Part shown: piece after piece, positions 38,116 through 51,352 of the stretch
Position numbering within the stretch: position 1 is the stretch's first letter
How the letters are laid out: each line of letters begins with the position of its first letter
Assembly: GCA_013397865.1 (NCBI GenBank)
Contig: VZTI01003251.1
Location: forward strand, 241,583-305,582
Direction of reading: 5' to 3'
DNA length: 64,000 nt
Source: Struthidea cinerea
Taxonomy: Eukaryota; Chordata; Aves; Passeriformes; Corcoracidae
Made by a program: the position numbers and the translations under genes
The notes under the pieces: generated by a model
What the model saw: only the letters and a program-made list of their open reading frames with translations
Told to the model about the DNA's origin: nothing
Database searches by the model: none

Positions 38116-41100
38116 AGAATGAGTTTACTGGATTTTTCTCTTGTTTCTCTTTCTTGGTGTGTGGTGATCTTGGATGCTAACTTCGGTACTGAGCTTTTAA
38201 TGGCGACTGAGTGAACTCTGAGATAGTTGTTTCTCCTGGACAATGCCTAAATAGGTAGTTGACTAAAAGCATTTATCTGCACCACTGCACTATGTAAAAG
38301 AAATTAAACGTTTTATACTTGTAGCCTATGTGCATAGTGTTACCAACACTGAACACCGCAGTAATAGGTAGTTTGGATAGAAAAAAGGAATGAAGTTATA
38401 TTTACAAGATGACTAAAGCCCAGGTCTCCCAGACATGAAAATAGGCTGAATAGTCTCTGCTTCATGTGAACAGGATGAAAGGAACAGGAAGCTTTAGTAG
38501 CTCCTGATCATGTAATCACAAATGAAATCAAATGTGCTTTTATCAGCTCTGTTCTGAAGGCTGAGATGCTGAGGTTTGTTTACGATAACGGTGTAGCTTA
38601 AAAATCATCCAAGAAACACCTCTTCCCTTTTCCCATTCCATCCCCTCCCATAAGTACCTTCTTGAGTGGCATCCTAATTTTGAATAAAACAAAGAAAAGC
38701 CAGGTCCTTTCTTCCTTAGCCAGAGAATCCAAAGCTGTACCATGGCCTTTTGTCCTTCCAGATAAAGCTACAGAATGACTTAACAATTGCCCTAAAGCCA
38801 GTAATATATACATTAAAAAGGTATTGTTTTGAAACTCTGTAACATCTGGAGAAAGCCAGATTATTCCATTAAAGTGACTATCTAAACCATGATAAAGGAA
38901 AAATATGCCAGACTACCTTCTCTTTTTTAATGGATTCTAAATGTGTGAAAATTTAATTTTACTCTGTCAATCATCCAATTTAAATAAAGCCCGAAATCTC
39001 TAGATTTTGAAACCCTGAGGAGCCACAAAATTGTAGCCATCGAAATTATTTCATACTGACAGTGCCTCTTTCTTATCTCAGCTCTTTTGTGATACCGACC
39101 GAACAACCTCATAAAAGCCAGAAAAGCAAGTGGATTCAGAAGGTGTCACATAAACTTGCACATTGTGACTAAGGTTTTCAGAAGTGACAGGCGTCTTTCT
39201 TATTCATTATCATATGTACAATAGATTGATTAGCAAAGATAGCCAAGTATCCATCCTCGGAAGCTGGATGTGTGAGCTGTCTCTCAGGATGTGACCTACA
39301 TCATGGACACGAGAGATGAGCCCTAAATCAGTTGTTTACTTTTGAGAATCCGTGTTTGCCTGTCTTACCCTGTTCTGCAGTATTCCTGCTGGGGACTGTG
39401 CCATTGTTTCTTTAGAGAGCAGGCAAAGTGCAGTTGACATGTTGGAAAAGTGGCCTTTATTCTGCCTTTTCCCCGTCTGAAGAGAGAATAAACAGTTTGT
39501 GATGAGGAACCACCTAACTGTGGGAAACATTGGGCTTTTCTGGGAAACTTCAAGGTGACAGGGTACGGCCTTACAGTGCTAACCATGTTTCTTGCTGTTG
39601 CAGTAGCACAGGGTAAAAGATCCACTAAAAATCGTCTTTTATTGGATTTGAACCTCAGATATCCTACATGTATAGGAATAGCAATGGAAAAATGTAACTT
39701 GAATTTGCGTATCAATGTAGAGAATATGGTTGTTCTTTACTCATTTTAAACAGTCAGTAGTGGTTCCCTGAACTTGAAACAAAGAAACTTCTGATCAAAG
39801 CTTTTCCTTTGAGTGACATGGCAGCACCCTGATTTTTAATTTTTTTTTTAAGATGATGAATATTTTATCATGGTCTGTGTATAACAGAACAATGTCTATT
39901 AACATTCATCAGCTTATTGAGTCTGGCTGTTCGGTGCCAGGTTCTGGAGATGCCAGACAATTCCAAAGTTCTGCTGTGGGAAGAACACTAATTGTTATTA
40001 TTATTCACCTACTTTATGGGCAGAATGCAAATGATTATACTTGCAAAGAATTTTTTTTCTCCTTCTTGGTTCGACATTCCCCCTCCGCAACCTGGCAGAC
40101 ACACATCTTGACTAAGAGGGTCTGTCAGGAAAATACAACAAACTTTGTCTTATGAAGTGGGAAGTATTCCTGATTGCAAGATCCTGGGTAGCATGAACTC
40201 CAAGTGAAAAATAATTCACCAGATTATTACTTTCCAGTGATTTTTGTCTGGGCCTCAGCACTTCTTCCTTCCTAGATCTGCTCCTGCTGACCTGTGCCAC
40301 TTGCTCATGTAAACAAAGTCTAAATCCATGAGTTGTGAAGATCTAGGATTATGTTTAATTAGTCCTTTAGTACCTCTGAAATTGAGCTAAGGCAAAACTG
40401 GGTAGAGGTGAAAGTGTCTTATAAATTCTCTGCTTTAGTCCAGGTAACATGTACCTGAGCAGGGAGAATTCAGTACTGTTCAGACCTTGCTTGCATTTCT
40501 CACAACTTATTTTTTAGAATTAGGATGATATTTTAAAATATAGAGGAAAAATAAATTGTATGAAATGTGCTAGAGGATAATAATCTCAGAAAATATTAAA
40601 ATACAGCAGTATTTGTCCAACTGTAACTGTCGACTTATTTTGCCAAATTACTTTACACTGGCATGAATTTACAGAGCAGGAGACTAAAGTTTATGGCTCA
40701 TTAACAATAACTGCTGTACACCTACACTGTAATTCCTCAAAATGTATTTTCTCCTTTAGTACTGCATATACTGTGTGGAATGACAGTAATTACAGAAACT
40801 AATTGAATGAGATAGTCATAACTCTAAAAGTCATATTACTCATTTCAAAATGGTTTATTTCCTGAAATAAACAATCTTTACGGAGTGAACAGATATAACA
40901 TCCCTTTAAGTTTATTAAACTCATTAAATATCCTTAAATATGTTGAAAAGTGTATGCTGTGCATTTAATAGAGGGTATAGATACATGCAAGTATGACATC
41001 CATAAAAATTATAATCCTTAAAATGAAATTTCAGTGAAGCAGTTTGTCTCAAAAGTTTGTCTTTCCACAGCTAGTTGAAAATAGGATAAGTTTTCAGAAT

Positions 41101-41837
41101 TTAATAGCAAAAGTTTGTTGCAAAATGAAATCTCTGGTTTCATCCTTGTGGTATGCTCAGCCAATGGAAGTTTCAATGATTACATGGTCAAAACAAATCA
41201 ATCTTTCCTCATTAATGCAGAGCTGACCTTCCACAGTGATTGTCCCTTCAAGTGTGCCCATTGCAGGTTTGGGAGGAAGCTCCAACTTCTGAAAATGAGT
41301 GATGTGGGTACACGTGTGAGCACTGGCCTCAGCCCCCTCGCCCTGGTCTCGCAGTGGCCCATGGAAATACCCACAGTATGGGGGATGTTTTGGGATTGGA
41401 AGGTGGAGGGATCAGCTGCGCTTGGGGCAGAGCTGGGCCCTACTTCTGATCACACTGTAGCTTTGGGAGAAACAGCTTCTGAGCATTCAATTTCATTTTA
41501 TTGTCATGCTCTGGAGGCTCTTTCAGCCAAAACACCCAGCCCTCTTCATGCCTTGCAAGGGAAATGGCTGGAGGGGGAGGTGTCCATGAAGAGGCAAAGG
41601 TGCAGCACGTCACGACATGGTGGGGAGGAATGGGAAGGAACTCTTGCACAAGTGAGGTCTGTGGGGCACAGAAAACAGGGCCCTGGGGTCCCTGGTCAAA
41701 GATGAGCGTGTGACAAAAAATTGCTCAACAAGTGCATGGCTGGGCTTGGTGGGTCCACCTTCACCCTAGAATATATTCAAAAAACTTGGTGTTTAAGTGT
41801 TTTTTCTACTGATGAAATTTGGGAGTACATCAAGTAC

Positions 41838-41948
41838 AGTTTTGTTTGTTTTCCTTTTTTTGGTTTGGTTTTGTTTTGTTTACTTTGGATTTTCTGTTGT
41901 TTTGGGTTTTTTTAATTGCTGACTGTAGTTTGTTTTTGTTGTTTTAAT
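41838..41948. repeat. T/G-rich low-complexity tract
   Basis: About 110 bases are dominated by TTTG and TTTTGG words with T runs. It is the strand complement of the A/C-rich tracts at 50656 and 57515. Simple sequence of this type is common in bird DNA. Confidence 0.7.
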
Positions 41949-42103
41949 GGACAGTGATGGGTTATTTGTAGGACTCAGTAATGATTTCAAAAATTTGGGT
42001 TTCCAGGAGCTGTTTCCTATATCATTTGAAGATGCTCTATATGAATTAAAGTCCTTGTTAGTTGATAAGGTGTGGTTTAATGGCAATGGACTACTGTAGA
42101 AGA

Positions 42104-42123
42104 GTGTAATGTATACATTACAC
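42104..42123. repeat. Perfect 20-bp palindrome
   Basis: GTGTAATGTATACATTACAC equals its own reverse complement with no spacer. The next base pair out does not match, so the arms are exactly 10 bp. It could be a binding site for a symmetric dimer or a chance AT-rich palindrome. Confidence 0.85.
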
Positions 42124-44195
42124 ATCGACAGAATGTGTAAGCCATGTTAACAATGTTTGCATACAGTGCACTACTTCTTACTGCTGCTGTAGTGTGCTCA
42201 GTGCCTTTTTTAAAACCCTTATTATTTTCCAAGGATTCAGTCTGGTTGCTCTATGCTTACTACAAGAGCACTGTCTTCAGTAAACAGGAGCCCACGTTTA
42301 AAACAAAATAGAAAAAATTATCTTTATCAGCAGTTATCTGCTTTGCTCCATTTTGGAGCTTGTTTATTTATTAAAGTAATAATGTGAATTTCCTCCTGGT
42401 GGAGAGTCTTTTAACACAAACTCTTTTACTCGTGGAATTGCTTTCCCTGACATTGATGCTGACAATCTTCATCAACATTCATCCAGTGTGTCATATAAAA
42501 CAAGGTGATAAATGCACCCTTGCACCCCAGGGTGTTACACGTGCAACCATTTTTCTCCACTTTCCTTTCTTTTAGCAGTCACTGTTTTGCTGGACTGCAA
42601 AAACCTAATTGTAGTATCTTCTGCTCTCCTAAACAAGCTCATTTTTCTCCAACCTAGCCCATCAGAGATGCTGTCAATCAATGAGAAACCTGTCACACAG
42701 AGATCAGGGTGGCAAAGGGCTCCAGTGTTTAGGTTCTTCACAGGAAACGCTTTAAACCACCTTGTGCTAAAACCTAGGTTTTTCTATTTGCAGTCTTATC
42801 AAATGAATCCTAAATTATCTGCTCTGTCTCTTCAACAACAAATTGTAGACAACACAGAGAAAAGCTAAGAATAGGTCTGTATAATACAAGAATAAAATCC
42901 AAGACTAAGATGGTATTTCCTCCTAATAATTTTGAATATGGACGATTTCCCTGTCGTATCACAAGTGACTATAATGGAATCTAATAACCATTGGAAATTA
43001 CATTACTCTGCACTCTCCCTGTATCTAAGGGAGACAGAAACCTGAAAGCAAGTGGATGGGTCAAAATAGGGTGACTTTGACTCAAACTCATTGGCTACAA
43101 GTATTCATTATAAACAAAATCTGTCAAATCTTTTCACTAATAAGGGTGTAGATCTTATTACAGCCTCAGGACAGTAATAACTTATTCTCTGACATATTAT
43201 GTGAATTTTATGTGCCTACTCTATAAAAAGTGCACAGTTTCCATAGCAATTTTGATACTTCTATGATACATGATGTGACAGCATGTACCATTTTTCCTTC
43301 TTCCATGATAAATTGTCCCCACCACTCACCCACTAGATTGCTGCTAGAAATCAGAATATCATTTTGATATTGCTAAAAACTAATATTAATAATTAGGCTT
43401 AGATGTTTGCTCTGGCAAGAATAACTTCTTTATTATTATTGCACTGCTTCATTACTTAGGTTAAAAATTTTGAAACCATAAATCAGGAACGATAGGTGAA
43501 GTCTAAGAATTGGTTTAGAAAATATTAGGGATACTCCTAATCCCAGGAGGAACAGGACTCATATTAATGCTGAAAATTTTGGGGTGAGGGACAGGTTATT
43601 TAAGTCTCTCTGCATTTCTTTGTCTCTGAGTAGCACTTACACAGACCTAAACAAGAGCTATGAAAGAAAGGCACCAAATGGCTCCCTGCCCTTGCTGACT
43701 AATGGCACCTCACTGTGGATGTAGAGACACAGGGCTGCTGTGTGCTCTGAAGTGCTGCAGAGCTCCTTTCCCCTTAGAACTGTGTGTGAAAATGAATGGC
43801 TGGTCACCTCAGCTGGGACAGGGAAACCGGTGGGCTCAGTGCTCTCTGGTTTGCCTCTTTGCCTGCATTCAAAAGTGAATAAGCTGTTCTTTAGGTTCTG
43901 CCGCTGGTTGGGACAGTGCAGTGGTGGGATGTTCCAGGTGAGACCAGAGCATCTTCTTTTTGGCCAAAACCATGCACCAGTTCTCCATGCCTTGTCGTGT
44001 GCTTTTCGCTTGTCCAGACCTCCCTGGTATTTTGTGGCTTGTCTGGAATGACAGTCATGTGGAGTGCTTGAAATATTGCATTAGGTTTTTTTGGTTGAGT
44101 TTTAAACAGATTTTTTAAAATATTTTGTCATTGTTGTTCTTGCCCTGAAGTTCATGAAAACTGGCTTAGTTTCTAGTTTGGGAAAAGCACAAATC

Positions 44196-44270
44196 TGGCA
44201 TGGGGTCACAGATCTTGGTAAGGTTAATTCACTTTCCCCTGTCTCAATTTACTCATTTGAAAATATTCTT
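44196..44270 (-). mobile_element. MIR-type SINE fragment
   Basis: 'ctggcatggggtcacagatc', 'ttggtaaggttaattcactt' and 'ctcaatttactcatttgaaa' follow the reverse complement of the MIR core in order ('ctgtgtgaccttgggcaagt', 'cacttaacctctct', 'cctcagtttcctcatctgta'). It is heavily diverged, as expected of an ancient SINE. Confidence 0.5.
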
Positions 44271-47200
44271 CTTGCAATTATTCTCCTTGGAAGGGACTCT
44301 GTTGCTAAAGCTTTTTAGCTGTGAGAAATGAACATTTTTTAAATTTGGGTTTACTTTGTGTGGTGACTTTAGCTACAGCACTTTTGTAGCTGTATCATTT
44401 CCAGCAGAATGGAAAGTCAATTACCGGAGAAGTTCAGGGGATGGCTAACCCAAAGGGCATCTGAATCCCAAAATAATATATAGGACTGCAGGAAGGTACC
44501 AAGGGTGATCAGGAATCATGCACCTACTGTGTTCAGGGCTCAATTTCTTCTTCTGTACAGAAGATTTTAATACATGTTCAGTGCTGTCCATGTTCGTACT
44601 TGATGGCTTTCTGGAGAGATCAATGTTTGTTTGTAATAGATCAACTTAAGGGTAAAAACTGGTTTTGCTTAAAAATCTCATTGTTTGGTGTTATTAAAAG
44701 ATACAGTATAGAAGGTACATCGATTTACAGGTGTAATATTCTGTTGTGTTAGAGACTTCTATTGGTTTCTGTTAAATATGTTTTCAGTGAAGGTTACTCA
44801 TTCTGCATAAACATGTCGATTAAGTTGTGGGGCACTTCAGATTTATCTTGATTTTTATGTGCCAAAAAGTGTTGTTCCATAGTGCATGCCGGTAATACTG
44901 GTTTGCATTGGGTCTTGCATGATAAAGAAAATAATTGATTATCTCTCATTTACTGATTCAGCTGTTAATTGTATTGCTTTCACAAAAAAGTCGCAAAATA
45001 GAATCCAATCTTATTCTGATAGGCTTACTCAAGCTCCAATTTGTGAGAAGCGGAACAGGTGGAACTTGTCACTATTATTATTGCTTTTATTATAGTTGCA
45101 AATACTGTCTTTATTATTTTTCAGTAGAATAAATGCTCCTAGCAAAACCAATTTAACATGACCTTGTTATTGCACATTCCTAACTATCGAAACATATTTT
45201 GGGGTTTCGGCTACTGATATTTCAGTTTCCTGGCAGCCTAGAGAAAGCTGTTGGAAAGCTTGGCAATTCTCCATTAAACACAAAAAGAAGGTAAAATTGA
45301 GCTTTGGAAAGATAGTTTACAAGTAATTCTTGAAAATGTTGCTCAATTCTTGTTCAGTTATATGTATCTTTTATGGAGATGGTGGGGTGGCATTATAATA
45401 GGCATCAGCTGTCTGACTCTGTTGTTGGTGTGGGTTCAAGCTCTTGCTGTTCTTGAAGGCTTTTCCATAAGGACAGGGCAAGGACAGTGACAGAGGAATG
45501 CAGCTCCTGCCCTGGCTCCCATTTATAGACTTGTCATAGGAGAGACAGCCCTTGAGCTGGTCTGAGGTGCTGCTGATCCTGCAGAGAAGGTCTTGGAGAA
45601 TACTGGGAGCAACTAGAGAGAACAGGAGTTTCAGGGAGGACGGCATGCATGCAAAACAGCTTGTCTGGTTTATTCCCTGGCACAGCTTGACACTCCTGTG
45701 AGCTGATAACCAGCTCTTTCAATTGATTCATTTGACTTGGTTCTGGCTGGCATCATAGCAATATAAATCTTGGAAAAAGACCCAGCTTCTGCTTGCTGTT
45801 CCTTCATTTATGGAATTTGCTTTTGCTGGGACACTGACCAATATTATTTTCACTAAAATTTAATCTGTCATCTCTTGCCAGCAAAAGCTACCTCAAGCTT
45901 CACCTTTTGCTTTGTTTGCGTTGTACTCCCTCCCAGCACATGTGCTACTCTGGTGACACGTTTGTTCCTCTGCACCCTTTGCAAATGCAGCTCAAAAGAA
46001 CAAGAAACTGTCTGACAGCAGCTCCTGTCGTCTGAGGAAAAGCCCACCCAGGCGGATGAGGCAGGGGGAATTTGGCAGAGCCGTGTTGATGCCAAATGTG
46101 AATTGCCGAGCACTGATTTGTTAAATAGGAGGCAGCACGTGTATGATTAGTGTTGATTTTTACCATTTTTCTTTTTCTGTTTTTTGCTGAATCTTTTGAC
46201 TTCCTACTCTGTAGTGCTTGCATCTGCCTCACCACTGTAATAACTGGCTGGGACACAGAGCTGTGTAAACCAGGTGATTATTTATCAGAGTTATTAGAGG
46301 TCTTGTTTATTATTAAATGGAGGTTTATTGACACAGTTCCTCAAGGATTTTTCCTGTATATAAAATTCCAGTTTACCATGATCTTTCATGTTCAGTCAGG
46401 CATTTGGCTTAAGTGGGAATTTGCTGAAAAGTTTTGAAGGGAAAGTAGTTTGAACAAAAGAAGAGCAATTTCATAGAAGTCAAACTGTTTTCTGCCTTCA
46501 TTAGATGCAGATTCATTTTAATACTGTAATTCCTATCTTCAAAGGGTTAGAAGCCCAAGAATTCATTTTGTTTATAGAACTTTTATGGATTAGATACATC
46601 CACTTAATTATCTTGGTAGTCTTCAGTTCTGTGTTACGATGAATTTCATCTGCAACTATTATGAAATGACAAATCAGAAGTGACAAGTATTGATCAAATA
46701 TTTTCAGCGATCAAATTTTTTCAAGCCAAACTGAAATGTGAAAACTGAAATGTTTTTCTGGATCCCATCTCTTTTCAATAAGTTTTTCTATGGAGGAAAC
46801 TCTAAAGATTGCATTAGGTCTCTTTTTGTTATGATTAATTGCATTTTGACTTTTTTGTAAAGTGAAATCAATACAAATACCTTACAAATCATTATAATAT
46901 CATTGAGTGTGCTACACATAAACCAAATTATATACATGTAGATCAGGGAACAGCAGAGTAATAACAAACCCAAACAAATAACTGTAAAGTAACAGCCTGG
47001 TAGAGATCTCACATAAACCAGCATGTTTCATTGACAAAGCAATATATTTGGTAGACAAAATAATATGTAACTCTAATGAGGTGTTTAAATTTCAGTCCAT
47101 GTTTCACCTTGTAGTATTTCTATTTTATGAATGAACAGAACCATTAAATTAAAAATGAAATGAGGTGGTAAATCATTGATTCTGTTGTATGTGAAGTTGT

Positions 47201-48124
47201 CGTATGCCTCTGGATTTTTCTAAAAGCTGAAAAAAAAGAGCCCTTACAAAGCTGTTCTGCAAGTGTTGCCTTCTGCTTGGCTATTTAACTAATTTATTTA
47301 GCTAAAGCCTCAGTCCTTCCTTAAATTCTGCTCTCCTGGTAATTAATGTCAAAAAGTTAGGCACTCTCAGCATGGTTTAGTTCAATGGTCAGGCAGCTCA
47401 AACTGCTGGAGCAGTTTGTCTCGTGGCTTTGTTAATGCTGGCGCTTGCTGGTATTCCAGAAATCTTATGGTTTGCCATATAACTGTCCCGACTTTTCCAA
47501 GGTTTCTGGCTGCTTTAGAACTATCAGAATTTCAATTTTACGGTGTTAGGCAGATGTTGACTTGTAATTAGACCATCAGTGCGTTGCTGCTCCCGCAGAA
47601 ACCCTGGTTGATGCTGACAGTTTGCATTGCTGCACAGCACTGGCAGTTCGGCCCCTGTGCGCCGGCTGCTCATCTCCATGCCAGGGCTGCTTCCCAAACC
47701 ATCTCACCCCAACAGCCCAGCCTCAGGGCCTCCCTGCCAACTGGGTGCTGTGGTACTGAGTTCATCAGGGCTTTAAGGGCATAAGTGGTATCGGTCCGCT
47801 GTCAAGAAGTGTCTGTGGCCTCACTCATCCTGTGCCTGTTCAGGAGGAGCAGTAAAATAGAAGATCCATGCAGTTCTCCTCATAGTTGTTGTATTGAAAC
47901 CTTTAGGCTGCATGATGATCAGAATTTCAGGTTAGGCATAGCATGGTAGAAGAAAATTCTTAAGGCCCAGGCTCAATAACTGTTCCTGTACCTATTTCCT
48001 CAGATGCCTACTGTTAATACTTCGGTTCCAGCACTTGAAAGATAATGTACAGGATCCTGTTACAGCAGGTGACACTGACAGGAAAAGGCAGTATGACATC
48101 TCTTTGGGTGACTGATATTTTCTC

Positions 48125-48180
48125 TGGGCAAGTTGCCATAACTCTTTAGGAGTTCCCCTCCAACCTTCAAATCTGTATGT
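48125..48180 (+). mobile_element. Probable CR1 3'-end remnant
   Basis: 'gggcaagttgccataactct' followed by 'ttaggagttcccctccaacc' resembles the CR1 terminal phrase 'ggttggactagatgatcttt' then 'aggggtcccttccaacc'. The tail 'aatctgtatg' may be a decayed octamer. About 50 bases align in order. Confidence 0.4.
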
Positions 48181-50655
48181 GTTGCTGGAATCCGTGCCTT
48201 CAAAACATCTCTTAACTCAAACATTCTGTCAAAGAACCAAGAAGTTAAATCAAGAAACACCTACTTCCTCCCTGAAAAGTGATCCTGCTCTTCATCTTTG
48301 CAGTGGCCCCGGGTGAAAGTCATTGTGAGAAAAGTGTGAGTCCTAACAAGATTGTTATTGCACCTGGCTTAGTTCTCTGTCTTCCAGTTTAGCTCAGAGC
48401 TGCTCACTGGCCTCCAAGAGAACACACAAATCATTCCATCCAGGTAATTGTTCTTCTCCTGCCCTTAGAATAAAGACACAACTGTTCTGTACAATTCTTG
48501 CTTTCATGACATTTAAAGACTTCTTTAGGGTCCGCAGCCCAGGGGAGTGAGAGTATTCCTATGAATTGTGATGGCCCCAAAGTCTCGAACTGTCACCTGT
48601 AAGTGAAACGGAATAAAATGCTCCTGTCTGTCTTGGGAAAATTTTTCATGGTCATCAGGCGTGAAAAACAAACCCTGTTTCTACCATCCAACTCCAGTAG
48701 TCCAAGCCTCTCCAAGTAACTTCTGTGGCTGGGTCAGTCTGTGCAATAACACACCTTCTAGAATGGGCGAAGTTGTATGTGACATAGCAACTACCTGATA
48801 AATTTCATGGGGAGCCTCAGAGCTTCAAAATTTTTCTTTTTTTCCTTGAATCAACTGAACTAATGGAAGATATTACCTTTCTCTAGGCTCTTGGACACTA
48901 AGGGTTATTCAGTCGCTGATACATGTAGCTATTGGAAATAGGCTTGATGAAACACGTGCTAAGGATTTCGATCACTTGGTTTTTACATTTGAGGGTGTGT
49001 TCCTACATTTCAGTTTTTGAAAGCTCATGAATGTATTTGTGTTCCCTTTCTCTGAGTATCAAGGCCTGAGTTTTCATATTCAATACTCTGGTTTTGATGT
49101 CCAGATTCTCAGGTCCCAAGTTGTGGGAGAGAACTGACTTTCCCTCAGAAAATCAGGTTCTCTTAAGTGCCTACAGCACCCTGGGAAACTTGAGCCTGCA
49201 GCAATAACTCTTTCCCGATACAGAGTGATCTTCGAGACAGTTAGCACTGTGTACTTGGCTGCAAAAATGTGTGGTGGGTACATAAGACCTGGCAGTTCAG
49301 TTCTTTCTTTTCCTGATTGCATGATCTCTGCACTTTGCTGTCATACAAAGAACTTCAAGTATGCACATGCTAAATGATATCTTCTATTCAAATATATTGC
49401 GGAGAGAATTGTGTAATTTACTTGCACTTTGTAACTAAGCAGTCCATGGAGAGGGAATAACTTGGTTTGGAGAAAGAACAGGTAATTTTGAGTGACAAAG
49501 CCAAGAAAGGCTCTCTTGCAAGAGCGTTTACGACCACAAAATGACAAGATCTGTTGAAAACTTTTCTTTGTTTTTGTTTAATGTGGAGAAATGTTGGTTG
49601 TTCTGAGCTGGTAAACTCGCCAAACTGATTTCTGACCGCTTTTTACCTTTGACATGTTCCTCAAAGGCTTAGAAGTACGGAAATAGTAAAAAGCAGAGGG
49701 AGTAAGGTAGTTTATCATGTTCCAAACTTAGACTTTTTTAGTCTAAATTTAGTTCTTAATTTTTAACATCTATGTTCTTCTCCTAGTAACGTCTGAAAAT
49801 GTGTCACTCTGAGGTCTGTGTACATGCAGTTGGCCTTAAGTTGTGTAGCCCGCCAGCACAGAAACGGCCCATGGCTCTTCTGTGGAAGGAGCACCACTGT
49901 CTCCTGCACCTCCAAGCCTTGCCATTGATGGGACGTGGCCTGGGCTTGCCAAAAGGGGATGTTGAGTTACCCTCTCCTGGTCATTTTTTCCATTGGAGGT
50001 CACTTAAAGATTTTTTTCCTCCAGTGGTTGAAAAATGCTTTTTGTGAGCCTGTGAAGAACCTCTGAAATGCGTAATGAGGTTAGAAAAAAAATAAAAGGA
50101 GCTTCTTACCATGGTGGCTGTTGAAAATTTGAGACCCACTTTGTACCAGCAAAACAAACCCAGCTGCCTCCTGCCTGTCTGCAAGAAAAATGCCGTTTAT
50201 AAAAGAACCCCAAACAACAAAACAACTCCAAGAAATTTTGCATTGTTTAAGTGCAAAGGTGTGGGAACTTCTCAACTGGAGCAGCCATTGCATTCTTCAT
50301 GCCTCAGTCATCTTTTTTCTCATCATTAAAGAGTTATTTCTGATTTGGGTCATCTTTTTAAAGAGGCCCATTAAAAAATCAAGCAGAATCCATTCGCTCA
50401 TTTAAAGGGGAGGTGGGTGCTAAGGAGAACAGTTTTGCATTGATTAATAAAATCATAAACCATGCATTCTGTGATTCATTTAGCCTCGTGCTCAGCAATA
50501 AACTGGAGCGAAAGGCAGTGAGCTTTGACTGGCACTTTATGGTGTCATCTTCAGCTCCTCTGTTTTATTGGTTTGTGTCTTATCAACACTGTTTTAGGCA
50601 CAAATGCAAGGTGCTGCACTAGGAGGATGCAGTTGGAAATGCAGATTCATGTAGG

Positions 50656-50720
50656 AGAAAGAAAAAAAAATAAAAAACCTAAAACAACCCCAAAAAACAA
50701 CCAAACAACAACAAAAAAAA
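50656..50720. repeat. A/C-rich low-complexity tract
   Basis: Runs of A interspersed with CC and AAC words, for example 'aaaacaaccccaaaaaacaa'. Simple sequence with no family assignment. Confidence 0.75.
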
Positions 50721-51201
50721 TCAATTATGGCCAGTCTTTTAACTTAAGTGTCCTAAAACTACCTTTGTGAGGCACATGGGGCTTTCTGGGTCAATTGCTT
50801 ATTCTACCTCATACCCTAAACCCACTTGTTTATTTTCTGAGCCTACTTGCAGAAATGGATTAGAGGAAAGGGTGAAAGAGAATCAGGATCTGAGATGTGA
50901 AACAGATTATAAATAATATGGGTCTTTTTCGGTGTTCTTTTGGATTCTGTTCTGCTTATAATGTGACCAAATTTGTCTCTCCAGCTGATGTATCCAATTT
51001 CATTAGAAACTCAGTTGTCCAAAACCTATGTCCCTTTCCCCTCACCTCTGAATCTTCCTGAATGTAATTCATTTACACTTTTGACTGTGCATTTCCTCCA
51101 TCGTCCTTTTTTATCTGTCTGCATTTTGTTCTCCTGCTGAATCCTTGCAGGACCCATTTTTCCCAAAAGGTCTATATCAGTGCAGTGCCACCGGTGCAAG
51201 A

Positions 51202-51352
51202 CATTCCGGTGATGTATTGCACCTATACATCATCAGAGCAACAGGGTTTTGATAAACAGCTTTCTAATACATCATTAGATCATCACTGATGGCACTTTGA
51301 TGATGTATTATATTAGTACATCATCAGAGCACTGTCATTCCAGTGATGTATT
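51202..51352. repeat. Cluster of interlocking direct and inverted repeats
   Basis: TACATCATCAGAGCA occurs twice exactly (51226-51240 and 51317-51331). CATTCCRGTGATGTATT occurs twice with one difference (51202-51218, 51336-51352). Inverted pairs include TGATGATGTA/TACATCATCA (51298-51307 with 51317-51326, 9-nt loop) and AATACATCAT/ATGATGTATT (51266-51275 with 51300-51309). A smaller CATCA-C-TGATG hairpin lies at 51281-51291. The same word thus recurs on both strands within 150 bases and can form alternative hairpins. I recognise no named element. A relic of a small non-autonomous DNA transposon or a local duplication with inversion are the main possibilities. Confidence 0.75.

Larger units (their letters stand above)
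34631..44195. other. Mostly AT-rich unique DNA with GC-richer patches, no gene recognised
   Basis: GC-richer patches lie at about 36740-37560 and 41260-41720. The second carries the longest open frame of the window, 41115-41705, which opens without ATG; its first ATG is at 41184, leaving 173 codons. Its translation has no recognisable domain and no orthologue I know. A POU-type octamer ATGCAAAT is at 36492-36499 and a TTGG-rich run then T-run at about 37670-37695. Small features are listed separately. Confidence 0.5.
44271..51180. other. AT-rich unique DNA, no gene recognised
   Basis: A small GC-richer stretch at about 47580-47790 gives a 66-codon frame of no recognisable product. All other frames are under about 105 codons and unremarkable. 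A probable CR1 tail at 48125 and an A/C-rich tract at 50656 are listed separately. Confidence 0.55.
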
